Source of the DNA: Candidatus Bathyarchaeota archaeon
GTDB lineage: Archaea; Thermoproteota; Bathyarchaeia; Bathyarchaeales; Bathycorpusculaceae
NCBI GenBank assembly: GCA_026014545.1
Contig: JAOZIH010000008.1
Span: forward strand, 1-64,000
Reading direction: 5' to 3'
DNA: 64,000 bases
Shown: one piece after another, positions 51,865 to 60,756 of the stretch
Position numbering within the stretch: the stretch's first letter is position 1
How the letters are laid out: every line of letters begins with the position of its first letter
Notes under the pieces: generated by a model
The model's input: the letters and a program-made list of their open reading frames with translations, nothing else
Databases searched by the model: none
What the model was told of the DNA's origin: nothing
Program-made: the position numbers and the translations under genes

Positions 51865-53418
51865 ATGTCTACTTCCGCTCTTAAGCACTTCGAAACTCGC
51901 GTTAACCGAAAAGGCATAGGGAAGATCATGAACGTGATTAAAAACACAAAGAGCGTATGCCCTGAATGCTTGAAAGTTTTAGACGCCACAATCTTTGAGG
52001 ACGGCGGCAAGGTTTTCATCAAAAAGGAATGCCCCGCCCACGGCTTTTTCCAGGAACTTTACTGGTCTGATTATGACCAGTACTTGCGTGCTGAAAAGCT
52101 CAGATACGACGGCGAAGGGTTGAATAATCCACGCACAAAAAAGGAGAAAGGCTGCCCCTATGACTGCGGCATATGCCCGGAACACAAGTCACACACGGCG
52201 CTCGCGATAATCGACGTAACCAACAGATGCAATCTCACGTGTCCAGTCTGCTTTGCTAACGCTGCTGCGGCTGGCTACGTTTACGAGCCAACAAGTGAGG
52301 AGATTGCAGGAATGTTGGAAAACTTGCGTGCAAACGACCCTGTGCCAGCCACGGCGCTCCAGTTCAGCGGCGGCGAACCGACAATCCGCAATGACCTCTT
52401 TGATCTTGTTCGAAAGGCAAAGGAACTGGGGTTCCGCCATGTGGAGGTCAATACGAACGGCCTTCGACTAGCACAGAGCGTTGATTACTGCAAGCAACTG
52501 AAAGCCGCGGGGGTAAGCACCATTTATCTCCAATTTGACGGCTTAACATCGGAAGTTTACAAGTTCATACGCGGCGTCGACCTGCTGGAAACAAAAATGA
52601 AAGCAATCGAAAACTGCCGCCAAGCAGGTTTACACAGCATAGTCCTGGTGGTCACGTTGGTAAAAGGCGTCAATGACGGGCAACTGGGAGACATCATAAA
52701 CTTTGCAGTAAAAAACTTTGACGTGGTGAGATGCGTAAATGTTCAGCCTGTCTCGCTTTGCGGACGTATTCCGCAGAAAGAGCGCGACCGCATGCGCATC
52801 ACAATTACTGATTTCATGCGGCTAGTTGAAGAGCAGACAGGCGGCAAAGTGAAGGTTTCAGACTTTTATCCAGTCCCCACAGTCGTGCCAATTTCAAAGG
52901 CAGTCGGCGCACTAAAAGACAAGCGATACGTAGAGTTCACAGCGCATCCACACTGCGGCATGGCTACATACCTCTTCGTTGAAGACGGCAAAATTATACC
53001 GATCACCCGTTATGCTAATGTGGAAAAGTTCGTTGGAACCATGCGGAAAGTTTATGAGAACGCCTCGGAAGGAAGCAAAAACAAAGCCAAAATGCGCTTG
53101 ATAGGAGCACTTAGACACGTAAAATTCAGTTTTCTCAGAAAATATCTTCTACGAGTCTTAACCGAAGGAAGCTACAAGGCGCTCGGCGACTTGCAGAGGA
53201 AAGCTATTCTGCTTTCAGCCATGCACTTCATGGATCCATACAACTTCGACTTGGAGCGCGTTCAACGGTGCGTCATTCACTATGCGGTGCCAGACGGGCG
53301 GATAATACCATTCTGCACCATGAACTCCATACATAGAGCTGAAGTTGAAAGGAAACTTGGCGTACCACTCAAAGAGTGGAAGAGTAAGCATAAAGTTGAA
53401 ATAAGCCAGATTGCCTAG
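51865..53418 (+). CDS. Radical SAM protein resembling tetraether synthase (Tes)
   Basis: 517 residues (ATG 51928 is an alternative start). It has the radical SAM motif CNLTCPVC (C122, C126, C129) preceded by two further cysteine groups (VCPEC 32-35 and GCPYDCGIC 97-104) that likely bind additional iron centres, and HPHCGMATYLF near 367. This multi-cluster layout and length match MJ0619-like proteins, of which Tes joins two archaeol chains to form membrane-spanning tetraether lipids. Paralogues with other substrates exist, so tetraether synthesis is probable rather than certain. CarS elsewhere in the window provides lipid context. Confidence 0.78.
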   Translation: MSTSALKHFETRVNRKGIGKIMNVIKNTKSVCPECLKVLDATIFEDGGKVFIKKECPAHGFFQELYWSDYDQYLRAEKLRYDGEGLNNPRTKKEKGCPYDCGICPEHKSHTALAIIDVTNRCNLTCPVCFANAAAAGYVYEPTSEEIAGMLENLRANDPVPATALQFSGGEPTIRNDLFDLVRKAKELGFRHVEVNTNGLRLAQSVDYCKQLKAAGVSTIYLQFDGLTSEVYKFIRGVDLLETKMKAIENCRQAGLHSIVLVVTLVKGVNDGQLGDIINFAVKNFDVVRCVNVQPVSLCGRIPQKERDRMRITITDFMRLVEEQTGGKVKVSDFYPVPTVVPISKAVGALKDKRYVEFTAHPHCGMATYLFVEDGKIIPITRYANVEKFVGTMRKVYENASEGSKNKAKMRLIGALRHVKFSFLRKYLLRVLTEGSYKALGDLQRKAILLSAMHFMDPYNFDLERVQRCVIHYAVPDGRIIPFCTMNSIHRAEVERKLGVPLKEWKSKHKVEISQIA

Positions 53419-53442
53419 TGCAGAAAAAGGAGCCGGAAAAGA

Positions 53443-53778
53443 ATGGGTGGAAAAAAGAAGCTTGGCCTAAAACAAATGGAGCGTATGCAAGCCAGAAAAG
53501 ATGAAGAAGAAAAAGCAGCAGCGGAGAAGAAGAAGGAAAAAGCAGGCCCTCCGAAGGAGAAAAAGCCTGCCGGAGTGATACTGCCAGACGCGAAAAACGA
53601 AAAAATCATCAGCGAAATAAAAAAGATGAACGTTCTAACGCCTTATACGGTGGCTTCAAAATTCAACATTCGAATAAGCACTGCCAAAGATTTCCTGGAA
53701 CAGCTGGAACAAAATGGCATAGTGGAATTAGCCTCTGGAAGCCACAGCATCAAAGTATATAAGCCAAAAGCCGCTTAA
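53443..53778 (+). CDS. rps25e: Ribosomal protein S25e
   Basis: 111 residues. The N-terminal half is a basic, Lys/Glu-rich extension and the C-terminal half is a winged helix (ISEIKKMNVLTPYTVASKFN, then IRISTAKDFLEQLEQNGIVE) of the S25e family. It occurs only in archaea of some lineages (notably TACK) and eukaryotes, which supports the organism assignment. It starts 24 bases after the radical SAM gene. Confidence 0.9.
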   Translation: MGGKKKLGLKQMERMQARKDEEEKAAAEKKKEKAGPPKEKKPAGVILPDAKNEKIISEIKKMNVLTPYTVASKFNIRISTAKDFLEQLEQNGIVELASGSHSIKVYKPKAA

Positions 53779-53833
53779 TGGCATCCATCAGATTTAGAAT
53801 AAGTTCTTGCTTTTGAAGAGGAGTTTGCTACGC

Positions 53834-54313
53834 GTGAAGTTCCCAAAAAGAGTCTACACAAAGAAAGAAGTGAAAACCGCAATAGATCTCATAAACAGCG
53901 GCTATAAGCACGAGTTGACTGTTGAAGGAAGCCCGGAATTTAAGGAGAAAGTATGCCAAGCGCTTGAGTTGATAAAAACCGCTGGATACTACGACTTCCT
54001 GCGCACCTATATCAGAGAAATTCTGGAAATTGATGGCTTAACGCAGCTTCGTGAGACAGAAGTTGCGATATGGGCAAACAAGTTTGCAGTTGAAAATCCC
54101 GTTGATGCCGCGAGCCTTTTCATTCAAAAAGCCAGCCAAATGAAAGAGTATTTGGAGGGAGAACTTTATTACGGAGGCAACGCGGAAAAGCGTTCGGTCG
54201 AAAAGCGCATGGAGTTCCTTGAGACTTTAAAACAGAAAACGCAGGATGAAAGTGTGAAAGCAGAGTGCGAACGGTTGCTGCAGATGTGGAAAGACAGCTC
54301 AATAGCTTACTAA
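53834..54313 (+). CDS. Unknown helical protein
   Basis: 159 residues from GTG 53834, with GAGGAG 10-12 bases upstream. TTG 53807 would add nine residues. It is charged and mostly helical (KKEVKTAIDLINSGYKHELT, VEKRMEFLETLKQKTQDES), with no membrane segment, cysteine motif or known active site. It follows S25e on the same strand and overlaps the convergent gene at 54310 by four bases. Family not recognised. Confidence 0.68.
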   Translation: MKFPKRVYTKKEVKTAIDLINSGYKHELTVEGSPEFKEKVCQALELIKTAGYYDFLRTYIREILEIDGLTQLRETEVAIWANKFAVENPVDAASLFIQKASQMKEYLEGELYYGGNAEKRSVEKRMEFLETLKQKTQDESVKAECERLLQMWKDSSIAY

Positions 54314-54693
54314 GCCAGTAACTCAACCTTAATTGTCGTGCCGCTTTTAACCTGTTTAAAGAGCTCCAGATTCTTTGTCACTTTGCCCAAGACGTTTACT
54401 GGGCTATAAGGCTGCGACCGCCCATAAAATATGCAAAGTGCGCTGCCCATTGGCCAAAAGGCTATCGTCCCAGTTTCAACAGTGGGTTTAGCTTTTTCTT
54501 CGCCGATTTTAACTGGAATTTCGAAGTAAACCTCTTCTTTCCATAAAGCAGCTCTCCCCTCAACAGGAAGCTTGCGCACTATTGTGTCGATAGTTCGGGG
54601 CGCCAAAAACCTTACAAGTTCACCTTCTGCTTCGCCTAGTCCTTCTATAACGAATCGTATTTTGACCCGTGAAATATTTTCCTCGCCGCTCAC
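54310..54693 (-). CDS. Cyclophilin-like fold protein (TM1367/DUF369-type)
   Basis: 127 residues. The pattern of strands and the segments KIRFVIEGLGEAEGELVRFL (11-30), VYFEIPVKIGEEK and FWPMGSALCIFYG (about 78-90) resemble the TM1367 family of small cyclophilin-like barrels with no proven activity. Its GTG start shares one base with the stop of the GTPase gene (TAGTG), so it is translationally coupled to it. Confidence 0.72.
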   Translation of the reverse strand: MSGEENISRVKIRFVIEGLGEAEGELVRFLAPRTIDTIVRKLPVEGRAALWKEEVYFEIPVKIGEEKAKPTVETGTIAFWPMGSALCIFYGRSQPYSPVNVLGKVTKNLELFKQVKSGTTIKVELLA

Positions 54694-56024
54694 TATTTCA
54701 TAACACCTTTCAAGAAGTTCTCCAGCACTTCTTCAAGACAAACAGGACTTATTACTTGAAGTTCATATTTAACTCTTACAGTAGGCTTATTAACCTTAAT
54801 AATCCTTCTCAGATCGATGGGTGTCCCGATTAACACAACATCGCATGGTGTAGCGTTAATTGTTTCCTCAAGCTCAGCTATTTGCGTTTCACTGTAGCCT
54901 ACAGCGGGGAGAACCGCGCCTAAATGTGGATATTGCGCGTACGTCGCCCTTATCGAGCCGACAGCATGAGGTTTCGGATCGGCAAGCTCTTTCGCGCCGA
55001 ATTTTCTCGCTGCAATGGTGGCTGCTCCATATGGCATGTCGCCATGAGTTACAGTTGGGCCGTCCTCAATTGCTAACGCTCTTTTTCCCTTGATCAGTTC
55101 AGGTTTATCAACTGTTATGGGTGAAGCTGCCTCTAGTATCAGGGCGTTTGGATTAAGCGACTTTACGTTTTCTTTCACTTGCCTAATTTTGGCGGCGTCG
55201 GCTGTGTCAACCTTGTTCACTATAACCACATTAGCCAGCTGCAGATTAACCACGCTGGGATAATGAGTCAACTCATGCCCCGCTCTGTGGGGATCAGCTA
55301 AGACTATGTGCAGGTTGGGCTTTAGAAAGGGCATGTCGTTGTTGCCGCCATCCCAAATTATTATGTCAGCTTCATTCTGCGCTGCCTCAAGAATTCGCTC
55401 ATAATCCACGCCAGCGTAAACCACTATGCCATTGTCAACATGCGGCTCATACTCTTCCAACTCCTCAATCGTGCAGTCGCATTTGGCTAAATCTTGATGA
55501 GAAGCAAAGCGTTGCATTACTTGCTTTTTCAAGTCGCCGTAGGGCATGGGATGCCGCATAACCACAACCCGCAGGCCCTTACTTTTCAGAAACATTGCAA
55601 TCTGCCGTGAAGTTTGGCTTTTCCCCGCGCCTGTGCGAACAGCGCAAACGGAAATCACGGGAACCTTCGCTTTCAGCATAGTGCTTTTAGCGCTCATCAG
55701 GCAGAAGTCGGCGCCGCTGGCTAAGACTGCTGCGGCTTTATGCATAACATACTCGTGGGAAACGTCGCTGTAAGCAAAAACCACCTCGTCGGCATTGAAT
55801 TCTTTTATCAACTGCGGGAGCTCTTCCTCAGGGTAGATGGGTATGCCATCTGGATAGTCTTCGCCGGCAAGCTCTGGCGGGTATATTCGGCATTGTATGC
55901 CTGGAATCTGCGTTGCTGTGAAGGCCACTACTTGATAGCGGCTGTTATTTCTGAAGTAAACGTTAAAGTTGTGAAAGTCCCGTCCAGCGGCACCCATAAT
56001 TATAATTTTCTTTCGCATACACAA
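54693..56024 (-). CDS. Cyclic 2,3-diphosphoglycerate synthetase-like GTPase
   Basis: 443 residues of the COG2403 family. The N-terminal Rossmann-like domain (KKIIIMGAAGRDFHNFNVYF, 5-24) is followed by a P-loop domain with VRTGAGKSQTSR near 150, DGGNND near 226 and VIVNKVD near 268. Relatives make cyclic 2,3-diphosphoglycerate or act as undefined P-loop NTPases. The thermoprotectant role is thus possible, not proven. It is coupled to the cyclophilin-like gene. Confidence 0.78.
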   Translation of the reverse strand: MCMRKKIIIMGAAGRDFHNFNVYFRNNSRYQVVAFTATQIPGIQCRIYPPELAGEDYPDGIPIYPEEELPQLIKEFNADEVVFAYSDVSHEYVMHKAAAVLASGADFCLMSAKSTMLKAKVPVISVCAVRTGAGKSQTSRQIAMFLKSKGLRVVVMRHPMPYGDLKKQVMQRFASHQDLAKCDCTIEELEEYEPHVDNGIVVYAGVDYERILEAAQNEADIIIWDGGNNDMPFLKPNLHIVLADPHRAGHELTHYPSVVNLQLANVVIVNKVDTADAAKIRQVKENVKSLNPNALILEAASPITVDKPELIKGKRALAIEDGPTVTHGDMPYGAATIAARKFGAKELADPKPHAVGSIRATYAQYPHLGAVLPAVGYSETQIAELEETINATPCDVVLIGTPIDLRRIIKVNKPTVRVKYELQVISPVCLEEVLENFLKGVMK

Positions 56025-56090
56025 ACCCCTTAGAAATTAGCAGTGAAAATTAGGGAAGCGGCTGGTATAAACCTTAGCGCAGAAGTAAGG

Positions 56091-57194
56091 CTACAAAAGG
56101 TTTAGAAGAGTCTCACCGATGTAGTCTATCTGCTCCTGTGTTACGCTTGGGTGTATGGGCAGGGAGAAAACCTGTTTAGCCGCCTTTTCAGTTTCTGGAA
56201 GGCTGCATCTGCCAAAGCGCTCGCGGTAGTAGGGCATCAGGTGCACAGGCGTGCTGTAGTAGGCTTCAGCGCCTATGCCCTTCTTTCGCAGTTCCTCCAA
56301 AATCTTGTTCCGCTCAGCCTCAGCAGCATCTTTCAGCCTTACAGTATAAAGATACCAGCTATGCCGCCTTTTATCTGTTTCTTCTGGAAGCTTTAGTCTA
56401 TCGGTTTTCGCAAGTAGCTTGCTAAGCCTCTTAGCGTTTTCGCGGCGCTTCGCAACAAAACTGGACAGTTTTTCCAGTTGCACTATACCGATGGCAGCTT
56501 GAATCTCAGACATACGATAGTTATAGCCAAGCATTAGCGAAGTGTATTTGGTTTTTTCTCCATGATTCCTTAGTAGCCGCAGCGTTTCCGCAATCTCAGC
56601 GTTGTCAGTGGTTATGACGCCGCCCTCGCCTGTAGTCATGTTCTTGCTGGCATAAAGGCTCCAACAAGCAGCATCCGCGAAAACGCCGGCAGGCCGCCCA
56701 TTATAGGTTGCCCCATGCGCCTGCGCGGCATCCTCAATAACCGCCAAACTATGGGCATCGGCAATTTCTCTGATGGGTTTAATGTCAGCAGAAAAGCCAT
56801 AAAGGTCAACGGGCATTATCGCCTTGGTTTTTTTCGTTATCTTCTTTTCGATTTCAGCAGGCGAGATATTGTAGGTTTCTGGGTCGATGTCGGCGAATAC
56901 AGGTTTTCCGCCAGCCATAACCACCGCCTCGGCGGTAGCAACAAAAGTGAAACTTGGCAGGATTACTTCGTCGCCTTGCTGCACGCCCGCTGCTAAGACA
57001 GCAGCATGTAACGCGGCAGTGCCTGTGTTTACGGCCACGGCATATTTTACGCCAGCGAATTTTGCAAAATTATTCTCGAATTGGGTAACCATTGGGCCAG
57101 CGCCTAATCCATGCGTAAGCACGCCGCTTCGCATGACACGCACGACGGCTTCAATTTCTTCTTCGCCTATTTTTGGGAGGTTTATTGGGATCAA
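56091..57194 (-). CDS. DegT/DnrJ-family sugar aminotransferase
   Basis: 367 residues from TTG 57194, which has GAGG 8 bases upstream. It puts an amino group on nucleotide keto-sugars using PLP. Features are GTAALHAAVLAAGV near 58, EDAAQAHGATYNGRPAG near 155 and the PLP Lys in SLYASKNMTTGEGG near 188. It may supply sugars for surface glycans. No other sugar-nucleotide gene is adjacent. Confidence 0.92.
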   Translation of the reverse strand: MIPINLPKIGEEEIEAVVRVMRSGVLTHGLGAGPMVTQFENNFAKFAGVKYAVAVNTGTAALHAAVLAAGVQQGDEVILPSFTFVATAEAVVMAGGKPVFADIDPETYNISPAEIEKKITKKTKAIMPVDLYGFSADIKPIREIADAHSLAVIEDAAQAHGATYNGRPAGVFADAACWSLYASKNMTTGEGGVITTDNAEIAETLRLLRNHGEKTKYTSLMLGYNYRMSEIQAAIGIVQLEKLSSFVAKRRENAKRLSKLLAKTDRLKLPEETDKRRHSWYLYTVRLKDAAEAERNKILEELRKKGIGAEAYYSTPVHLMPYYRERFGRCSLPETEKAAKQVFSLPIHPSVTQEQIDYIGETLLNLL

Positions 57195-57268
57195 GATTTC
57201 AGCCTCACGTTAACAACAACATGCTACCTTCATAAAAGTCTATGCTCTGATTTAGCATAGAATCGCGG

Positions 57269-58468
57269 TTACTCGATGGGCATTTCATATTCTATTTTGT
57301 AATCGGCTATAACCTTCATTTTGCGCTTCCTCAAGGCAGCGTCTAACTCTTCATCGCCCGTATCCACCCTCAGCGCTTTCAAGCTTCTCAGCTTGCTTTG
57401 AGTAGCAACCACAACTATATTATCCAATCCTACTTGCCGGATGACTTCTGGGCTTATCTGCTGGTTTCCTCTCCCAAAAATGAAACCTTGCCCACCTATT
57501 GGCGTGACAATTATCTGCGCAGCTTTCCCACGTATTGTTTCCAGAATCTGCTTCTCGTTCACGTCGCTTGCCACAAGTTTCTTGCCGCAGAATATGTCTA
57601 TACCTAAAAGCGTTTTCTTCGCGTCTAAGAGGTCAGCAATAGTACGCGTTGTGGTTCCCGGACCTATAATGTAAACCACATCAGGCTTCATGCTTTCAAT
57701 GACGTATATGGCTATGGCTGCTTGGTTGCGCAGTTCACCCTCGGTCATTGGACTCTCCATCTTCGAGCCTTGAATCAAATCAGGCTCATACGGCGTTAGC
57801 AAGTAACCATAAAGGCTTGCAGATACACGGCCAGCCCTAAAGGCGTCTTCATCAATATCCATTACTTCTGCCTCGCGCAGGGGGAGCGCATTCCAAAGGA
57901 AATCAATCGCAATTTTCGCTGCAGCCTTGGGATCCACGGCAAAAACAGAACTATGCATCTTTACGCCTGTCGGCACACCCAGCACGGGTATGCTGAAATC
58001 AACAGCGTCCAGAATGTCCCGTGCGGTTCCGTCTCCTCCACAGAAAACAAGAAGGTCTGCTTTTGCTTCAGCAATTTTTCTTGCGATTTCTCTTGTATCT
58101 TCAGCGGTGGTTTCCGCTTTTTTCTCTCCAAAAATGATGCAGGAAAACCCACAACTCAACGCCTCTTCTTCGCCCATTTCTCCCGCACCTACGAAAAGTC
58201 GTATCTTATCCTTGAGAAATTTCAATTCAGAGAGAAAGGACAGGGCACGTGAGGGCGCTGCCGGTTTTGCACCTAAAGATATGGCTTGTTTTAAGATTCC
58301 TTTGCCATCTGTACCTTTGAGCCCAACTGTTCCACCCATGCCAGCAATTGGATTAACGATTAACCCGAGAGCCTTTGTAGGCGCATTTTCACTTTTAGCG
58401 CTCAACGCTTCTTCCTTCTTTGCCTCTGCATAGTGGCGAGTTGATAAAAAGTTATGGGTCTTTAACAT
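57269..58468 (-). CDS. NAD-kinase-like protein (COG3199/AcoX-type)
   Basis: 399 residues. The diacylglycerol/NAD kinase fold is shown by LIVNPIAGMGGTVGLKGTDG (36-55), LLVFCGGDGTARDILDAVD (about 137-155) and GVPTGVKMHSSVFA. The C-terminal half (GPGTTTRTIADLL) is typical of COG3199 proteins, whose substrate is uncertain. True NAD phosphorylation is plausible because no other NAD kinase appears in the window. Confidence 0.85.
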   Translation of the reverse strand: MLKTHNFLSTRHYAEAKKEEALSAKSENAPTKALGLIVNPIAGMGGTVGLKGTDGKGILKQAISLGAKPAAPSRALSFLSELKFLKDKIRLFVGAGEMGEEEALSCGFSCIIFGEKKAETTAEDTREIARKIAEAKADLLVFCGGDGTARDILDAVDFSIPVLGVPTGVKMHSSVFAVDPKAAAKIAIDFLWNALPLREAEVMDIDEDAFRAGRVSASLYGYLLTPYEPDLIQGSKMESPMTEGELRNQAAIAIYVIESMKPDVVYIIGPGTTTRTIADLLDAKKTLLGIDIFCGKKLVASDVNEKQILETIRGKAAQIIVTPIGGQGFIFGRGNQQISPEVIRQVGLDNIVVVATQSKLRSLKALRVDTGDEELDAALRKRKMKVIADYKIEYEMPIE

Positions 58469-58521
58469 AAAAAGCTGAGAGGTTGCGCGTGACTGCGCAG
58501 CTCTCTATCGTCCAAGTGTTT

Positions 58522-59916
58522 TCAAATAAACTTCTTTTTGACTTCATCCAGCCATGGATAGAGTTGCCGAAGTTTCCGCATTGATTCTGCAACTTTTTCA
58601 GCAGGGTATTCGTATGGTTGAAGTTTGCCATTGAGATAATCGTCGTAGGCTTGCATATCGAAGTAACCGTGACCACAAAGCAGGAAAAGGATCACTTTTT
58701 CCTCTCCTGTTTCTTTGCACCGCAGGGCTTCGTCGATGGCTCCTTTGATGGCGTGGGCGGGTTCTGGAGCTGGAATTATACCCTCAGTTTGAATGAAGAG
58801 TTTGGCAGCTTCAAAGACTTCTAGTTGATTGTAAGCTTTTGTTTCCAGCTGCTTCTCTTGGTAGAGCCGGCTTATAGTGGGCGCTATGCCGTGGTAGCGG
58901 AGGCCGCCAGCGTGAATTGGCGCTGGTATGAAATCGTGTCCGATAGTATGCATTGGAACCAGCGGTGTTAGTCGTGCGGTATCACCGTGGTCATAAGTGT
59001 ACTCGCCCTTTGTAACTTTGGGGCAAGCTGTGGCTTCCGTTGCTACAAAACGCACATCCTTTGGTGCTTTCTTTGAGATTTTGTCGTAGTAGAAGGGCCA
59101 GAAAAGCCCGGAAAAGCTGCTGCCTCCACCTATGCAGCCAAATATCACGTCAGGGTAGTCCCCAGCGACTGCCATCTGCTCTTTCGCTTCCAGCCCAATT
59201 ACGGTTTGATGCGTAAGAACATGGTTGAAAACGCTTCCTATACCGTAGTTAACGGTGTCATGCTCAAGTGCGTCTTCAACTGCTTCGCTTATGGCTATCC
59301 CCAAGCTGCCTGGGCTGTCAGGGTTTTCCTTTAAAATTGCCCTTCCGCTTTTCGTCTGAGTGCTTGGGCTTGCGTAGACATCAGCGCCATACGATTCCAT
59401 CATAATCCTTCGGTAAGGCTTTTGCTGATAGCTTGCTTTAACCATGTAAACCGTGCACTTTAATCCGAACAGCATACAGGCGAAAGCAAGAGACGAACCC
59501 CACTGACCAGCACCTGTCTCAGTGGCTAATCGGCTTACCCCTTCTTTCATGTTGTAGTAGGCTTGGGCCACAGCAGTGTTAGGCTTATGGCTTCCAGGAG
59601 GACTAACCCCTTCATACTTATAATAAATTTTAGCCGGCGTCTTCAAAGCCTTCTCCAAACCAAAAGCTCTATACATCGGCGTGGGGCGCCAGAGCCTGTA
59701 AACCTCTCGCACTTCATCCGGAATACTTATCCACCTTTCGGTGCTCATTTCTTGGGCTAGTATTTGCTTAGGAAATATTTTCTCGACAATACCTGCGCCA
59801 GGTGCTCTCGTCGCCGGGTCTATTGGTGGTGGAAGCGGTTTAGGCAAGTCAGGTAGAATGCAGTACCACTGTTTGGGAATGTAGTCTTCGTCTAAGAATA
59901 TCTTTTTGGAAGGCAC
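58522..59916 (-). CDS. trpB2: Tryptophan synthase beta chain, TrpB2 type
   Basis: 464 residues, longer than TrpB1 (about 400). It condenses indole with serine or phosphoserine using PLP. K111 in [10 protein letters not shown] binds PLP, and [12 protein letters not shown] (about 240) and the C-terminal [10 protein letters not shown] bind phosphate and cofactor. GTG 59916 has GGAG ten bases upstream. No trpA is adjacent, as is usual for TrpB2. It is divergent from a TrpY-like regulator with two TGTACA boxes between. Confidence 0.96.
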   Translation of the reverse strand: MPSKKIFLDEDYIPKQWYCILPDLPKPLPPPIDPATRAPGAGIVEKIFPKQILAQEMSTERWISIPDEVREVYRLWRPTPMYRAFGLEKALKTPAKIYYKYEGVSPPGSHKPNTAVAQAYYNMKEGVSRLATETGAGQWGSSLAFACMLFGLKCTVYMVKASYQQKPYRRIMMESYGADVYASPSTQTKSGRAILKENPDSPGSLGIAISEAVEDALEHDTVNYGIGSVFNHVLTHQTVIGLEAKEQMAVAGDYPDVIFGCIGGGSSFSGLFWPFYYDKISKKAPKDVRFVATEATACPKVTKGEYTYDHGDTARLTPLVPMHTIGHDFIPAPIHAGGLRYHGIAPTISRLYQEKQLETKAYNQLEVFEAAKLFIQTEGIIPAPEPAHAIKGAIDEALRCKETGEEKVILFLLCGHGYFDMQAYDDYLNGKLQPYEYPAEKVAESMRKLRQLYPWLDEVKKKFI

Positions 59917-59965
59917 GCCATATTTTCTCCTTTACACTTTAAGTTGTAAACCGTACGTGACTGTC

Positions 59966-59974
59966 ATATTAAAT
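59966..59974 (-). promoter_or_regulatory. TATA box of trpB2
   Basis: The minus-strand ATTTAATAT motif predicts a start near 59945 and a leader of about 30 bases. The two TGTACA boxes are immediately upstream of it. Confidence 0.5.
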
Positions 59975-59980
59975 CTTTTG

Positions 59981-59996
59981 TGTACATAATTGTACA
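59981..59996. promoter_or_regulatory. Two TGTACA boxes, probable TrpY-type operator
   Basis: TGTACA occurs at 59981-59986 and 59991-59996, ten bases apart, so on the same helical face. TGTACA is the TRP-box core bound by TrpY in Methanothermobacter, which controls trp genes including trpB2. The related sequence GGTACATAAC (60090-60099) near the regulator's own start suggests autoregulation. The adjacent regulator gene is TrpY-like, which strengthens the assignment. Confidence 0.7.
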
Positions 59997-60109
59997 TGAA
60001 ACACGTTGGAGGAACAATTAGCAATAATCATGCAAGGAAAAAGGAAAATTACGGAAATCGGTGAACATATTTATACCCTTGCAAGCTAGGTACATAACGG
60101 AAATAGTTC

Positions 60110-60613
60110 ATGTGGAGCACCATTAAGAAATACTTAGAAGGGTACCCTGAACGGCTAAAAGTTGCGCGCATACTAGTTGAAAACGGCCTAAGCACAAGGG
60201 ATGGGAAAATATACCTTAATCAAATCGAAATTCCACCATTGCGTGTTGCGAGGGCAGCAGGTGTAGACAGGCGGACAGTGAACGAGACATTAAAAGTTAT
60301 AAGAGCTAACCGCGAACTTAAACTAATATTTGAGGAAATACGCCCAGCTGGGCATTCGCTAAAAGAGATAGCGAAATATCTAAACCTAGGAGTATTGGAG
60401 ATAACCCCTGTTGACGCGAAAACGCCTGGCATACTAGCTAATTCAGCTATGATACTATCAAAGGCTGGCTTAAGCATCAGGCAAGCAATTGTGGATGACC
60501 CTGAACTTTCGCCAGAACCAAAGCTTACCTTAATTGCGGAAAAAAAGATCCCTGGTGAACTAATCCCAGAGTTACTGAAGATTAGTGGCGTAGCCAAAGT
60601 TTCCGTGTACTGA
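60110..60613 (+). CDS. TrpY-like ACT-domain regulator (COG2150)
   Basis: 167 residues. The N-terminal HTH (PPLRVARAAGVDRRTVNETL, about 43-62) and the C-terminal ACT domain (VLEITPVDAKTPGILANSAM, then SIRQAIVDDPELSPEPKL) match COG2150, to which TrpY belongs. It should sense tryptophan and repress trpB2 and perhaps itself through TGTACA boxes. TATA-like CATATTTATACC lies around 60065-60076, and the leader is about 15 bases with no strong SD. Confidence 0.86.
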   Translation: MWSTIKKYLEGYPERLKVARILVENGLSTRDGKIYLNQIEIPPLRVARAAGVDRRTVNETLKVIRANRELKLIFEEIRPAGHSLKEIAKYLNLGVLEITPVDAKTPGILANSAMILSKAGLSIRQAIVDDPELSPEPKLTLIAEKKIPGELIPELLKISGVAKVSVY

Positions 60614-60701
60614 TTTTTAACCAAAAGCATAATAAGTTAAAAACTTGCAACAACATTTTTTATAGTAAACTTGAACCAGGTATGCATTATTGCTAGAAAA
60701 A

Positions 60702-60709
60702 TTTATATG
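60702..60709 (+). promoter_or_regulatory. TATA box of the thermosome gene
   Basis: TTTATATG, with a purine-rich GAAAAA upstream as possible BRE, predicts a start near 60730, about 27 bases before TTG 60757. It is nearly identical to the TATA box at 41015. Confidence 0.6.
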
Positions 60710-60756
60710 GCAATTATGTTTTTTTGTTGTGCGCACTAAAAGGGGGTTATCTTGAT

